A DNA stretch of 64,000 bases from Paenibacillus sp. FSL A5-0031 (GTDB taxonomy: Bacteria; Bacillota; Bacilli; Paenibacillales; Paenibacillaceae): positions 124,001-188,000 of the forward strand of contig NZ_MRTD01000008.1 of the NCBI RefSeq assembly GCF_001956295.1. The letters run 5' to 3'. Position numbers and translations under genes: made by a program. This document shows positions 8,969-17,547 of the stretch, in pieces. The notes beneath the pieces are model-generated. The model had not been told where the DNA came from, did no database searches, and saw nothing but the letters and a program-made list of their open reading frames with translations. Positions within the stretch are counted from its first letter, which is position 1. Each line of letters starts with the position of its first letter.

Positions 8969-9754
8969 CTATTTTTTGTAGAAATAGGAAATAAAACGAC
9001 GCAAAACCCCGTCTGAAGAAGCTATAGTAATAGGCTGGTTATGTATAGGTTTGTCGTCTAACACAGACTGAGCGTTGGATTGCAAATAGGTAACCCACTG
9101 TTCTCCCATCCGCCTCTCAATGGACGCGTAGGCTTCGCCAAGACGAAAACCGCGGCGCTCAATATGATGAGCATCGGAAGATACAAAATGAATATGGCCC
9201 GCCTTCAATAATGACCATGCGGATTGTTCAATGCGCTTACCAAATCCCCCAAGCAGTGAGTGGGTCGTAACCTGTGCGAATGCGCCTGCTTCAATAAGCT
9301 CAGCTAATCGATCGGGGTGCTTCACAACTTCTGCATTTCTTTCTGGGTGAGCGATAATCGGTTTCAACTTCAATACATTAAGCTCATGCACGAGCTCAAT
9401 CATCGCCTTCGGAATACGGGAGGATGGCATCTCAATCAATACATAACTAGAGCCGGCTAAGGGAAGCAATTCTTTTCTATACCAAGCATCGAGCAGATCA
9501 TCATGAACGCGGATTTCTTGACCTGTGTGTATAGCAATAGGCACACCCGCAGCTATTAACTGTTCGTTAATAGAGAGAGTGTGCTTAGCTACGTCGATTG
9601 CTGTATTGGTATAGGTTCCATTGGCATGGTGCGGAGTGGCGATGATCGTTGTAATTCCCTCTGATACAGCTGCCCGGGCCATATTCAGAGTATCATCGAA
9701 ACTTGCCGCACCATCATCCAATCCAGGTAAAATATGCGTATGGATGTCTATCAT
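8969..9754 (-). CDS. PHP-type tyrosine-protein phosphatase (YwqE/CpsB family)
   Basis: The 261-residue protein is a manganese-dependent phosphotyrosine phosphatase that dephosphorylates the BY-kinase and related substrates. PHP-domain metal ligands are visible: MIDIHTHILPGLDDG at the start, ATPHH near residue 40, QEIRVH near 79, HPERN near 137 and SSDAHH near 193. ATG at 9754 has AGGAAGTG eight nt upstream. It is the first gene of the leftward locus; a candidate promoter lies at about 9875-9904. Its separation from the kinase by an SLH gene is less usual than a contiguous set. Confidence 0.93.
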   Translation of the reverse strand: MIDIHTHILPGLDDGAASFDDTLNMARAAVSEGITTIIATPHHANGTYTNTAIDVAKHTLSINEQLIAAGVPIAIHTGQEIRVHDDLLDAWYRKELLPLAGSSYVLIEMPSSRIPKAMIELVHELNVLKLKPIIAHPERNAEVVKHPDRLAELIEAGAFAQVTTHSLLGGFGKRIEQSAWSLLKAGHIHFVSSDAHHIERRGFRLGEAYASIERRMGEQWVTYLQSNAQSVLDDKPIHNQPITIASSDGVLRRFISYFYKK

Positions 9755-9874
9755 GCTGAGTTCACTTCCTAGTAGAATTTACCTGTTAGGTAGGTTTGAA
9801 CCTATTCTACCATAGGAAAATGGATCTTTCAGCACTTCTCCCTATAATTCGACAGTAATTACTCTCACTTTTTC

Positions 9875-9904
9875 ATTATATCCTACTATTTCCAAAAGTG
9901 TAAG
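9875..9904 (-). promoter_or_regulatory. Candidate promoter of the exopolysaccharide locus
   Basis: On the minus strand TATAAT (9875-9880) is preceded, 18 nt away, by CTTACA, a four-of-six match to the sigma-A -35 box. It faces the phosphatase gene and is the only good -10 box in the 9755-9949 gap. Confidence 0.45.
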
Positions 9905-9949
9905 TAAAAAATTGTAAAATGGAGGGGAATGTTCAGAAAAGTTTCAGAA

Positions 9950-10927
9950 CTATAGAAGCTCTTTACGCAGTTCTGCTGCGGATTTTGGTGAAAGGTAGCC
10001 GTATGGAATATCGAATACGGTTTTGGCTCCAGACTGTCCTTCACGAGCAAATTTATAAGCCGCTCTAGCATAAGCAACAAGCACGCTAGCCGTGAATTCA
10101 GGGTTGCTGTCAAGCTTCAAACCGAACTCGATAATTTGAGTGCTGTTCTCGCCTGTTTTGCCACTGCGAAGCACCATACCACCATGAGGCATTGTGGAAT
10201 GCTCGGCTTTCAATGTTGCTTCATCAATGAAATGAACAGTCGTATTATAATCGGAGAAATAGTTCGGCATCGTACGGATTTCCTCAGCAATCGCGTCTTG
10301 ATCAGCACCCTCTTCTGCTACGATGTAGCAATCACGGACGTGCTTCTCACGCGTTGTAAGCTCTGGATTTTCACCGTTACGAACTCGCGCTACTGCCTCT
10401 TCACTAGGAATGGTGTATTGAACGCCGTTCTTTACACCTTTCACGCGGCGAATCGCATCTGAATGGCCTTGGCTTACACCTTTGCCCCAGAATGTATATT
10501 CCTTGCCTTCTGGCAATATTGCCTCAGCAAGCAAACGATTCAATGAGAACAAGCCTGGGTCCCAGCCTGTGGATATTACACTTACTTTATTGCTCGTTTT
10601 GGCAACTGCATCTACCTGATCAAAAAATTCAGGAATACGCGCATGCGTATCGAAGCTGTCAACCGTATGGAACAAGCGGGCAAAAGCAGGAACCTGCTCT
10701 GGCAAATCTGTTGCTGAGCCGCCGCAAAGAATCATAACGTCGATATCATCGACAAAGCGCTCAGCGTCTTCAATTTTATATGCTTTTGTTTCAGACGGAA
10801 TAGATGCTGGGTCTCTGCGAGTAAAAATCGCATCCAATCTCATATCCGCACTTTGTCTAATTGCAAGCTCTACGCCGCGTCCAAGATTGCCGTAACCAAC
10901 AATACCGATGCGAATCTGTTCTGTCAT
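9950..10927 (-). CDS. ddh: meso-Diaminopimelate D-dehydrogenase
   Basis: This enzyme (325 aa) reductively aminates L-2-amino-6-oxopimelate with NADPH and ammonia to meso-diaminopimelate, bypassing the acylated branches of lysine synthesis. The Rossmann start IGIVGYGNLGRGVE (residues 7-20), VISTGWDPGLFSLNRLL (about 117-133), FWGKGVSQGHSDAIRRVKGV (about 146) and NPEFTASVLVAYARA (about 275) match the Ddh family. ATG at 10927 has GAGGTG eight nt upstream. It lies 33 bp after the glutamate dehydrogenase gene, with no terminator between, so the two are probably co-transcribed. Ddh is found in only part of the bacteria, so the organism may run two routes to diaminopimelate. Confidence 0.93.
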   Translation of the reverse strand: MTEQIRIGIVGYGNLGRGVELAIRQSADMRLDAIFTRRDPASIPSETKAYKIEDAERFVDDIDVMILCGGSATDLPEQVPAFARLFHTVDSFDTHARIPEFFDQVDAVAKTSNKVSVISTGWDPGLFSLNRLLAEAILPEGKEYTFWGKGVSQGHSDAIRRVKGVKNGVQYTIPSEEAVARVRNGENPELTTREKHVRDCYIVAEEGADQDAIAEEIRTMPNYFSDYNTTVHFIDEATLKAEHSTMPHGGMVLRSGKTGENSTQIIEFGLKLDSNPEFTASVLVAYARAAYKFAREGQSGAKTVFDIPYGYLSPKSAAELRKELL

Positions 10928-10960
10928 GACGCCGCCACCTCTTCTTGTTTTATAAATATA

Positions 10961-12220
10961 TTAGATCCAGCCTCTAGCTTCCATTGCCGCTGCGATCCGT
11001 TTGATCGAAATCATATAAGCAGCTGTACGAAGGTCAGTGTCATGTTCCTTAGCAAGATCACGAACAGCTACGTAAGAAAGAATCATATTCGTCTCAAGCT
11101 TCTCAAGAACCTCTGCTTCGCTCCAGTAGTAGTTAGCCAAGTTTTGTACCCACTCGAAGTACGAAACCGTAACGCCGCCTGCATTTGCAAGTACGTCTGG
11201 AATAACTGTGATGCCATGGCTCCAAAGTACGCGATCCGCTTCTGGTGTTGTTGGTCCGTTTGCAGCTTCTGCAACGATTTTTGCTTTAATGCGATCTGCA
11301 TTTTTAGCTGTAATTACGTTTTCTAGAGCAGCTGGCACCAAAACATCAACATCAAGCTCAAGCAAATCTTCATTAGAAATATAGTACTTCTCGCCATACT
11401 CACGGATGGAAGTCGTATCCTTTAGTATGGAGATCTGTTCGATATCCAATCCATTCGGATCGTAAATTCCGCCTCTGGAGTCGCTAACCGCTACAACTTT
11501 AATGCCTGCTTCGCTAAGCAAACGAGCAGCAATGCGACCAGCGTTGCCGTAACCTTGAATCGCTGCAGTAGCCGTTTCAATAGGAATATTCTTATCTTGA
11601 AGTGCTGCCAAGATTGTGTACACACAGCCTTGTGCTGTTGCTTCATTACGACCTTGGGATCCGCCAAGAATAAGCGGTTTACCTGTAATAACGCCAGGTG
11701 AGTTAACGCCTTTTAGTCTGCTGTACGTATCCATCATCCAACCCATGATTTGTGGAGTCGTGTATACGTCCGGTGCAGGAATATCTTTGTCAGGACCTAC
11801 AAAATCAGCGATAGCTTCCATGAAAGCACGGCTAACACGCTCTAGCTCGCCTTTGCTTAGAAGATGCGGATCACAAATAACTCCGCCCTTGCCGCCGCCG
11901 TAAGGAAGGCCAACAACGCCGCATTTAAAGCTCATCCACATGGAAAGTGCTTTTACTTCATCAAGCGTTACATCAGGGTGAAAGCGAATGCCGCCCTTAG
12001 TCGGTCCAATCGCGTCATTATGTTGGGAACGGTAACCTTCGAACACTCGAATTGAGCCATCATCCATACGAACTGGGAAGTTAACCGACAGCACGCGCTT
12101 CGGCTGCTTCAAGATGTCTGTAACATGCTTAGGCAATTGTAGATGGGCCGCTGCAGTATCGATTTGCTGTTGTGCGATTTGGTACGGATTTAACGTTTCT
12201 TCTACTATACTCACTGTCAT
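10961..12220 (-). CDS. Glutamate dehydrogenase
   Basis: The product (419 aa) interconverts glutamate with 2-oxoglutarate and ammonia. It has the length of hexameric RocG/GudB-type enzymes. The substrate pocket GPTKGGIRFHPDV (about 70-82), the catalytic-lysine region FKCGVVGLPYGGGKGGV (about 100-116), the coenzyme domain AAIQGYGNAGRIAARLL (about 209-225) and VAEAANGPTTPEA (about 318) are intact. ATG at 12220 lies about 11 nt after AAGGA. It is followed by ddh. Whether it is NAD- or NADP-specific cannot be fixed by eye; pairing with NADPH-dependent Ddh hints at ammonia assimilation, but catabolic RocG-like use is equally possible. Confidence 0.94.
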   Translation of the reverse strand: MTVSIVEETLNPYQIAQQQIDTAAAHLQLPKHVTDILKQPKRVLSVNFPVRMDDGSIRVFEGYRSQHNDAIGPTKGGIRFHPDVTLDEVKALSMWMSFKCGVVGLPYGGGKGGVICDPHLLSKGELERVSRAFMEAIADFVGPDKDIPAPDVYTTPQIMGWMMDTYSRLKGVNSPGVITGKPLILGGSQGRNEATAQGCVYTILAALQDKNIPIETATAAIQGYGNAGRIAARLLSEAGIKVVAVSDSRGGIYDPNGLDIEQISILKDTTSIREYGEKYYISNEDLLELDVDVLVPAALENVITAKNADRIKAKIVAEAANGPTTPEADRVLWSHGITVIPDVLANAGGVTVSYFEWVQNLANYYWSEAEVLEKLETNMILSYVAVRDLAKEHDTDLRTAAYMISIKRIAAAMEARGWI

Positions 12221-12434
12221 TTTAAGTTCAGTCCTTCTTCGTAGAGTCCGACTCCCATTCCATGGATTAGCCGCTTTTTTGATTTTACCTTTTTCATCAC
12301 TATTTTAAAAGAAAAATTTCGTTATTTAGTGCAAAAATTCTACATTTTTATCCATTGTCATGTTAGGTTTCACGTGATGGGAGTTACCATAACACATGCT
12401 GTTCTTTAATAATCCTTTTTATGTAAAAAATAAA
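12221..12434. other. Upstream region of glutamate dehydrogenase
   Basis: This stretch has no credible gene. On the minus strand TAGAAT (12337-12342) with CTAACA 18 nt upstream is a weak candidate sigma-A promoter for the glutamate dehydrogenase-ddh unit. Nothing else is evident. Confidence 0.35.
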
Positions 12435-12475
12435 AGGGTTTCGTACTAAGTTAGTCCAACTTAGTACGAAACCCT
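12435..12475 (-). terminator. Intrinsic terminator after the DMT transporter gene
   Basis: A perfect 18-bp stem (12435-12452 with 12458-12475) and a five-base loop are followed on the minus strand by a T-rich tail. It lies 71 bp after the transporter stop codon. Confidence 0.9.
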
Positions 12476-12546
12476 CACATGATACATTTTTATACAATTA
12501 GAATTCGATCTCATAAACTATGAACCACAATTATGAATCACAAGAA

Positions 12547-13476
12547 TTAACCATTCGACTCCACTGTCTTCACGGACGATTTGCTTCGCGGTTTGCTCTC
12601 GATGCTGATCCATATCAGTCCTGCGGCCATGCAGCCTGCGCCGCACATTTGCAGCAGCGCGATCTTCTCATCGAACATCACATACCCAGCTACAACAGCC
12701 GCCGCCGGAACCGCATAACGGAAAAAGTTAGAACGCGTTGCGCCAACCTTGAACATACATGCATTCCAAACGACAAAAGCGACAACGGTGCAAATTAATA
12801 CATTATAGCCAATGGATAAATAATGCCCCGCCTGAAGAGCCGACCAATTGGTTTGCCCCCAAGCCCCAAAGGTGAGCGGCAGCATAAACAACGACCCAAA
12901 AGCTATCGTCCACGTGCTTACACGCAGAGCAGAGTATTGCTTCATAAGCGACATGGAGCTTAGATTAAATAACGGACCGACAATACTGACTCCAAGCGCC
13001 ATCAAGTTGCCGATCATATTGTCAGATGAGAGACTGAAGCTTTCACCGCCGCCCAGTATGACGAAGCATACTCCAACGATAGATATCGCTCCGCCAACAA
13101 TGAGCCTCTTCGTGATGGTTTCGCGCATGAATAAAGGGGCAAACAATGCAGCGAAGATCGGCCACGGCGCTACGTTCAGCAGCGACGCGTTGGCTAAGGT
13201 CGTATATTTAATCGAGTACATCACCGTAATTTCGAGCAGTGTAATGCCAACCAACCCAATGACAGCAAGCTTCGGCACGATTCGCCACGGAATGCCCACG
13301 CTGCCCTCTCTTAGCTTAAGAATGAGAAAGAAAAACGGAATAGCCAATCCAAATCTCATAAACGAGAAAACGATGGGATCAAACGACTCCATAGCTAACC
13401 GCGATATGCCGAAGTTCGCTCCCCACACAACAGCGATTAGTATAAGACCGCCGTAATTCATCCATCTGCTATTCAT
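12547..13476 (-). CDS. DMT-superfamily (EamA) exporter
   Basis: This 309-residue membrane protein has ten hydrophobic segments arranged as two EamA repeats (about residues 5-145 and 155-295), typical of drug/metabolite transporters that export amino acids or other small metabolites. The first repeat shows VVWGANFGISRLA and the second repeat ends with GYVMFDEKIALLQMCGAG, the usual end-of-repeat glutamate motif. ATG at 13476 is preceded by GGAGAG at short spacing. It stands alone between the potABCD operon and a strong terminator. The substrate is unknown. Confidence 0.85.
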   Translation of the reverse strand: MNSRWMNYGGLILIAVVWGANFGISRLAMESFDPIVFSFMRFGLAIPFFFLILKLREGSVGIPWRIVPKLAVIGLVGITLLEITVMYSIKYTTLANASLLNVAPWPIFAALFAPLFMRETITKRLIVGGAISIVGVCFVILGGGESFSLSSDNMIGNLMALGVSIVGPLFNLSSMSLMKQYSALRVSTWTIAFGSLFMLPLTFGAWGQTNWSALQAGHYLSIGYNVLICTVVAFVVWNACMFKVGATRSNFFRYAVPAAAVVAGYVMFDEKIALLQMCGAGCMAAGLIWISIESKPRSKSSVKTVESNG

Positions 13477-13571
13477 GCTCTCCGCCCCATCTATTCACAT
13501 TTGCCGCCTCATCTGGAAATATCTCATCCAGCATAGCATGGGAATCATTAGAAAAATGCTATCTCTTTTGT

Positions 13572-14645
13572 TTATTTCTTATGCATTTTAAACTCAAGGA
13601 ACAACTCGTTATAGTGGGCCAGCATTCTTTTGCCGAGATTGTCGTAAACCTCAAGCCTTTCGGTCAGCTCTTCATCTGGGTAAAAACGCTCATCGCTCGC
13701 AATCTCCTCAGGCAGCAGCGCCAGCGCCGCCTCATTCGGAGTCGAGTAACCAACATATTCTGCGTTCTGAGCAGCCACTTCAGGGTCGAGCATGAAGTTG
13801 ATAAACTGATGCGCGCCTTCGATATTTTTGGCCGTCTTCGGAATAACCATATTATCGAACCAAAGATTTGAACCTTCCTCCGGCACGATATAATCAAGCT
13901 TATCGTTCTCATCCATAATTTCCGATGCATCACCCGACCAAACAAGACCGACTGCCGCTTCTTCGTTTGCAAGCAGCATCTTGATTTCGTCACCGACAAT
14001 CGCCTTCACGTTAGGCGTCATCTGGAGCAGCTTCGCTTTCGCCTCCTGCAAATGAGCCTCTTCCGTATCATTTAGCGAATAACCCAAAGAGTTAAGCCCC
14101 ATGCCCATAACCTCGCGAGCACCGTCCAGCAGCAGGATCTGGTTGCGCAAGCTTTTATCCCATAGGTCATTCCAACTGGAGAAGGTCAGGTCCCCGACTA
14201 GCTCTGGATTGAACACAATTCCGACAGTCCCCCAAAAATAAGGAATGGAATAAGCATTGTCCGGATCAAATGATAAATTCATGAAACGCGGATCGATATA
14301 TTTTAAATTCGGGAGTTTCGAGTGATCGAGCTTTAAGAGCAAACCATCCTCTTTCATCTTGCTAATCGCATACTCAGAAGGAATGCTCACATCAAACGTC
14401 GTACCGCCTTGTCCAATTTTGGTCATCATCGCTTCATTCGAATCGAAGGTTTGGTAAATGACCTTAATGCCTGTCTCATCTTCAAAGCGGTCAAGCAGCT
14501 CGGGATCAACATAATCACCCCAGTTGTAAATCGTCAGTGTATTGCTTCCGCTGTAGCCTTCACTATCATTCAAGTACGAAGTCAGATAGATGAGGCCAAA
14601 TGAAACAACAAACACGATTACGAACATACGTACAAGCTGTGTCAT
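13572..14645 (-). CDS. potD: Spermidine/putrescine-binding protein
   Basis: The extracellular binding component (357 aa) of a polyamine ABC transporter delivers spermidine or putrescine to the PotBC channel. After an N-terminal membrane segment (residues 5-25) comes LTIYNWGDYVDPELLDRFEDETGIKV-type PotD sequence (start about residue 37) and the family blocks IPYFWGTVGIVFNP, AVGLVWSGDA and YGSTPNEAA-like YVGYSTPNEAA. There is no lipobox cysteine, so it appears to be held by an uncleaved anchor instead of a lipid. Its ATG overlaps the potC stop (TAATG) with AAGGAGGGG just upstream, so translation should be coupled. It is the last gene of potABCD. Confidence 0.93.
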   Translation of the reverse strand: MTQLVRMFVIVFVVSFGLIYLTSYLNDSEGYSGSNTLTIYNWGDYVDPELLDRFEDETGIKVIYQTFDSNEAMMTKIGQGGTTFDVSIPSEYAISKMKEDGLLLKLDHSKLPNLKYIDPRFMNLSFDPDNAYSIPYFWGTVGIVFNPELVGDLTFSSWNDLWDKSLRNQILLLDGAREVMGMGLNSLGYSLNDTEEAHLQEAKAKLLQMTPNVKAIVGDEIKMLLANEEAAVGLVWSGDASEIMDENDKLDYIVPEEGSNLWFDNMVIPKTAKNIEGAHQFINFMLDPEVAAQNAEYVGYSTPNEAALALLPEEIASDERFYPDEELTERLEVYDNLGKRMLAHYNELFLEFKMHKK

Positions 14646-15445
14646 TAATGCCCCTCCTTGCTTGACGGCTTCATATTTCGTTGATTAATGAAGTAATAAC
14701 CAACGACCAGAATGATCGTAAATAAGAAAATAAGTGTCGACAACGCATTAATCGATAACGACACACCTTGGCGCGCCCGTGAATAGATCTCAACAGAGAG
14801 CGTCGAGAAGCCGTTGCCGGTTACAAAAAACGTTACTGCAAAGTCATCTAGCGAATACGTCAGCGCCATGAAGAACCCTGCGAATATGCCCGGTCTGATG
14901 AATGGAAGCACGACGCGCGTCAGCACCTGCCACGAGCTGGCACCAAGATCATGCGCCGCATCAATCAACGTTGAACTCATTTCCTGCAGCTTCGGCAGCA
15001 CCATAATAACGACAATCGGAACACTGAACGCAATATGCGACAGCAAGACGGACACAAAGCCCAGCTTGATGCCAATCATCGTAAATAGGATCAGAAAGGA
15101 CGCACCGATAATAACATCGGGACTTACGATCAATACATTATTGAGCGTCAAAAGCGATTGTTTCGGTCGATTGCTGCGAATATGATGAATAGCTATCGCA
15201 CCAATAACACCAAGAATCGTCGAAATTGCAGCGGACAGCAGCGCAATAACGAACGTGTTCAGGACAATGATGAGTAAACGCGTATCCGCGAAAACCTCTT
15301 TGTAATAATCAAGCGTGAAGCTCTCGAAATTACGCATCGAGCCGCCGCTATTGAACGAATAAAACATTAAATAGAAAATAGGCGCATAGAGTACTGCAAA
15401 CACGAGTACGAGATAGATGTTCGACCATTTATTTTTTCCGCGCAT
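14645..15445 (-). CDS. potC: Polyamine ABC transporter permease
   Basis: This 266-residue inner-membrane permease has six hydrophobic segments and the ABC permease EAA-type loop DAAHDLGASSWQVLTRVVLPFIRPGI (about 165-190). It pairs with PotB to form the channel. ATG at 15445 is preferred to GTG at 15454 because GAGGTG then sits six nt upstream; the gene overlaps the end of potB by 17 nt. The potD start overlaps its stop by one base. Confidence 0.93.
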   Translation of the reverse strand: MRGKNKWSNIYLVLVFAVLYAPIFYLMFYSFNSGGSMRNFESFTLDYYKEVFADTRLLIIVLNTFVIALLSAAISTILGVIGAIAIHHIRSNRPKQSLLTLNNVLIVSPDVIIGASFLILFTMIGIKLGFVSVLLSHIAFSVPIVVIMVLPKLQEMSSTLIDAAHDLGASSWQVLTRVVLPFIRPGIFAGFFMALTYSLDDFAVTFFVTGNGFSTLSVEIYSRARQGVSLSINALSTLIFLFTIILVVGYYFINQRNMKPSSKEGH

Positions 15446-16247
15446 CTGCCGCACCTCGCTTTCGATTGCCAGTTAACAGCATCATCGCCGCCATCGCTAG
15501 AATCAAGAACACAGCAATCGTCGAACCCATACCCCAGTCCTGCGTCACGAGAAAATGCTGCTCGATTGCCGTACCTAGCGTAATAACCCGATTGCCGGCA
15601 ATAAGCCTCGTAATCATGAACAGAGATAATGCAGGTATAAATACAGCCATACAGCCGGACTTCACACCACTGATCGTTAGCGGAAAAATAACACGCCGGA
15701 ACGTTGTCCACGCCGATGCGCCAAGATCACGCGCCGCATACACGAGCGTCGGATTCATTTCCTCCAATGCATTGAAGATCGGCAAAATCATAAAAGGAAT
15801 AAAGATATATACGGATACAAAGATAAAGCTAAAGTCCGTAAACAAAATTTGCTGTTTCGGAATGCCGATCGCTTCCAGCACGGAGTTTGCAAAGCCGTAT
15901 GTACCGAACAAGCCAATAAACGCATAAGCCTTTAGCAGCAAATTGATCCAGCTAGGAAGTATAATAAGCAGCAGCCAGAGCTGTTTATGCTTAGTTTTTG
16001 TCAATAAGTAAGCTGCCGGATACGCGACAAGCAATGATATTGCGGTTATCAGAAACGCGTACCAGAAGGAGCTAAGCGTCATTTTCATATAAACCGGCGT
16101 AAAGAACTTCACATAATTGTCCAGCGTGAAGTTGCCCTCTACATCAAAGAAGGAGTAATAGGCAATTAACACGATCGGCGCTATAACAAATAACACAATC
16201 CAAGCCATATACGGTATGAGATAAAAACTACGTGATTTATTCGACAT
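15429..16247 (-). CDS. potB: Polyamine ABC transporter permease
   Basis: This 272-residue permease has six membrane segments and the coupling loop [25 protein letters not shown] (about 175-198) that docks on PotA. ATG at 16247 overlaps the end of potA by 11 nt; a longer reading from 16301 would run far back into potA and has no better ribosome site. Together with PotC it makes the membrane pore of the polyamine importer. Confidence 0.92.
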   Translation of the reverse strand: MSNKSRSFYLIPYMAWIVLFVIAPIVLIAYYSFFDVEGNFTLDNYVKFFTPVYMKMTLSSFWYAFLITAISLLVAYPAAYLLTKTKHKQLWLLLIILPSWINLLLKAYAFIGLFGTYGFANSVLEAIGIPKQQILFTDFSFIFVSVYIFIPFMILPIFNALEEMNPTLVYAARDLGASAWTTFRRVIFPLTISGVKSGCMAVFIPALSLFMITRLIAGNRVITLGTAIEQHFLVTQDWGMGSTIAVFLILAMAAMMLLTGNRKRGAADARKK

Positions 16248-17346
16248 CTGCGGCCTCGCTGTATGCTTCAAGACGCTTATCGAATTCTTCTTCCGTTTCA
16301 CCCAGTCTCATAACATGGATGGCTTCTGGGTCAAAGGTTAATCCGATCTGCTCCCCTACTGTAGCTTTGCGAGTGGAATGGACAAGCCACTCATTTCCTG
16401 ATTCATCGTAACAGCAAATCTCGTAATGTACGCCCCGGAACAATTGCGAATCTACACGCACTTGCAGCTTACCATTCTCTGAAGAAGTTATTTCCAAATC
16501 CTCTGGCCTGATTACAATATCAACAGCCTCATTTGGCGTGAGCCCTTGATCGACGCATTCAAATGAACGACCAGCGAACTCCACCTCGAAGTCGCGTGCC
16601 ATTCGGCCTGGTACAATATTGGATTCACCAATAAAATCCGCAACAAAGCGATTGATCGGCTCATCGTAAATATCTGTTGGCGTTCCGCTTTGTTGAATTT
16701 TTCCTTCATTAATAACAAAAATTTCGTCAGACATCGCCAGCGCTTCCTCTTGGTCATGCGTTACAAATATAAATGTGATGCCAAGTCGGCGCTGCAGCTC
16801 GCGCAGCTCGTACTGCATTTCCGTACGAAGCTTAAGGTCAAGCGCGGATAACGGCTCGTCCAGCAAAATAATTTCCGGCTCGTTCACGATCGCCCGCGCG
16901 ATGGCAACACGCTGCCGCTGACCGCCAGACATCTCCGAAATCTCCCGTGATTCGTAACCGTCCAAGTTGACGAAACGAAGCGCATCCTTCACTTTATTCG
17001 TCACATCCGCGTTTTTCATCTTCTTGATTCGCAGGCCAAAGGCAACATTCTCGAACACATTGAGATGAGGAAAAAGAGCATAATCCTGAAAAACCGTATT
17101 TACTTGTCGTTCATTCGCAGGAACCCGGTTTATCACTTTATTATGGAAATAGATTTGACCCTCTGAGGGTTCAGTGAAGCCAGCTATAAGCCGGAGCACC
17201 GTCGTCTTGCCGCAGCCGGACGGACCAAGCAGCGTATAAAATTTGCCTCGCTCTATTGTAAAGCTGACGTCTTTGAGGACAGCAGCAGCATTATGAGCAT
17301 ATTGTTTTGTCACATGTTCAAAACGAATAATCGTTTGGTCTTGCAT
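16237..17346 (-). CDS. potA: Polyamine ABC transporter ATPase
   Basis: The ATPase (369 aa) powers PotBCD. It shows Walker [14 protein letters not shown] (about 38-50), the Q-loop [19 protein letters not shown], the signature MSGGQRQRV (about 138), Walker [13 protein letters not shown], the switch [14 protein letters not shown], and a C-terminal TOBE-type domain (about 285-350). ATG at 17346 has AAGGGG eight nt upstream. It is the first gene of a tightly overlapped leftward operon and is divergent from mtlA across a 201-bp gap. Confidence 0.95.
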   Translation of the reverse strand: MQDQTIIRFEHVTKQYAHNAAAVLKDVSFTIERGKFYTLLGPSGCGKTTVLRLIAGFTEPSEGQIYFHNKVINRVPANERQVNTVFQDYALFPHLNVFENVAFGLRIKKMKNADVTNKVKDALRFVNLDGYESREISEMSGGQRQRVAIARAIVNEPEIILLDEPLSALDLKLRTEMQYELRELQRRLGITFIFVTHDQEEALAMSDEIFVINEGKIQQSGTPTDIYDEPINRFVADFIGESNIVPGRMARDFEVEFAGRSFECVDQGLTPNEAVDIVIRPEDLEITSSENGKLQVRVDSQLFRGVHYEICCYDESGNEWLVHSTRKATVGEQIGLTFDPEAIHVMRLGETEEEFDKRLEAYSEAADVE

Positions 17347-17470
17347 ATCGCATTCCCCTTTGCAGTTTTAGAAGAAACAATAGTGATTATACAGCATCCC
17401 CGAAAATCAGCAATACTAAAAGGAAAAATGATGTCAACAATGCTCATGACGCAACCTGTTTTTCAATTCA

Positions 17471-17499
17471 TTGAATATGAAAGCGCTATACATTACGAT
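17471..17499 (+). promoter_or_regulatory. Candidate mannitol operon promoter with cre-like site
   Basis: TTGAAT (17471-17476) and TACGAT (17494-17499) are 17 nt apart and could be -35 and -10 boxes. A cre-like TGAAAGCGCTATAC (17478-17491) lies between them; its first twelve bases fit the CcpA consensus but the last two are swapped. The imperfect palindrome TTCAAT-TC-ATTGAA (17462-17475) overlaps the -35 box and could bind an activator such as MtlR. These assignments are by eye. Confidence 0.4.
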
Positions 17500-17547
17500 T
17501 AATTCAGGTTCAGTTAGTGAACATTATTATAAATTGGAGGTTTAAGC

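Noticed and set aside
12848..13456. Long open frame on the plus strand inside the DMT transporter gene
   Set aside because: It lies antisense to a clear membrane-protein gene; long antisense frames are common there, and it has no ribosome site or domain.
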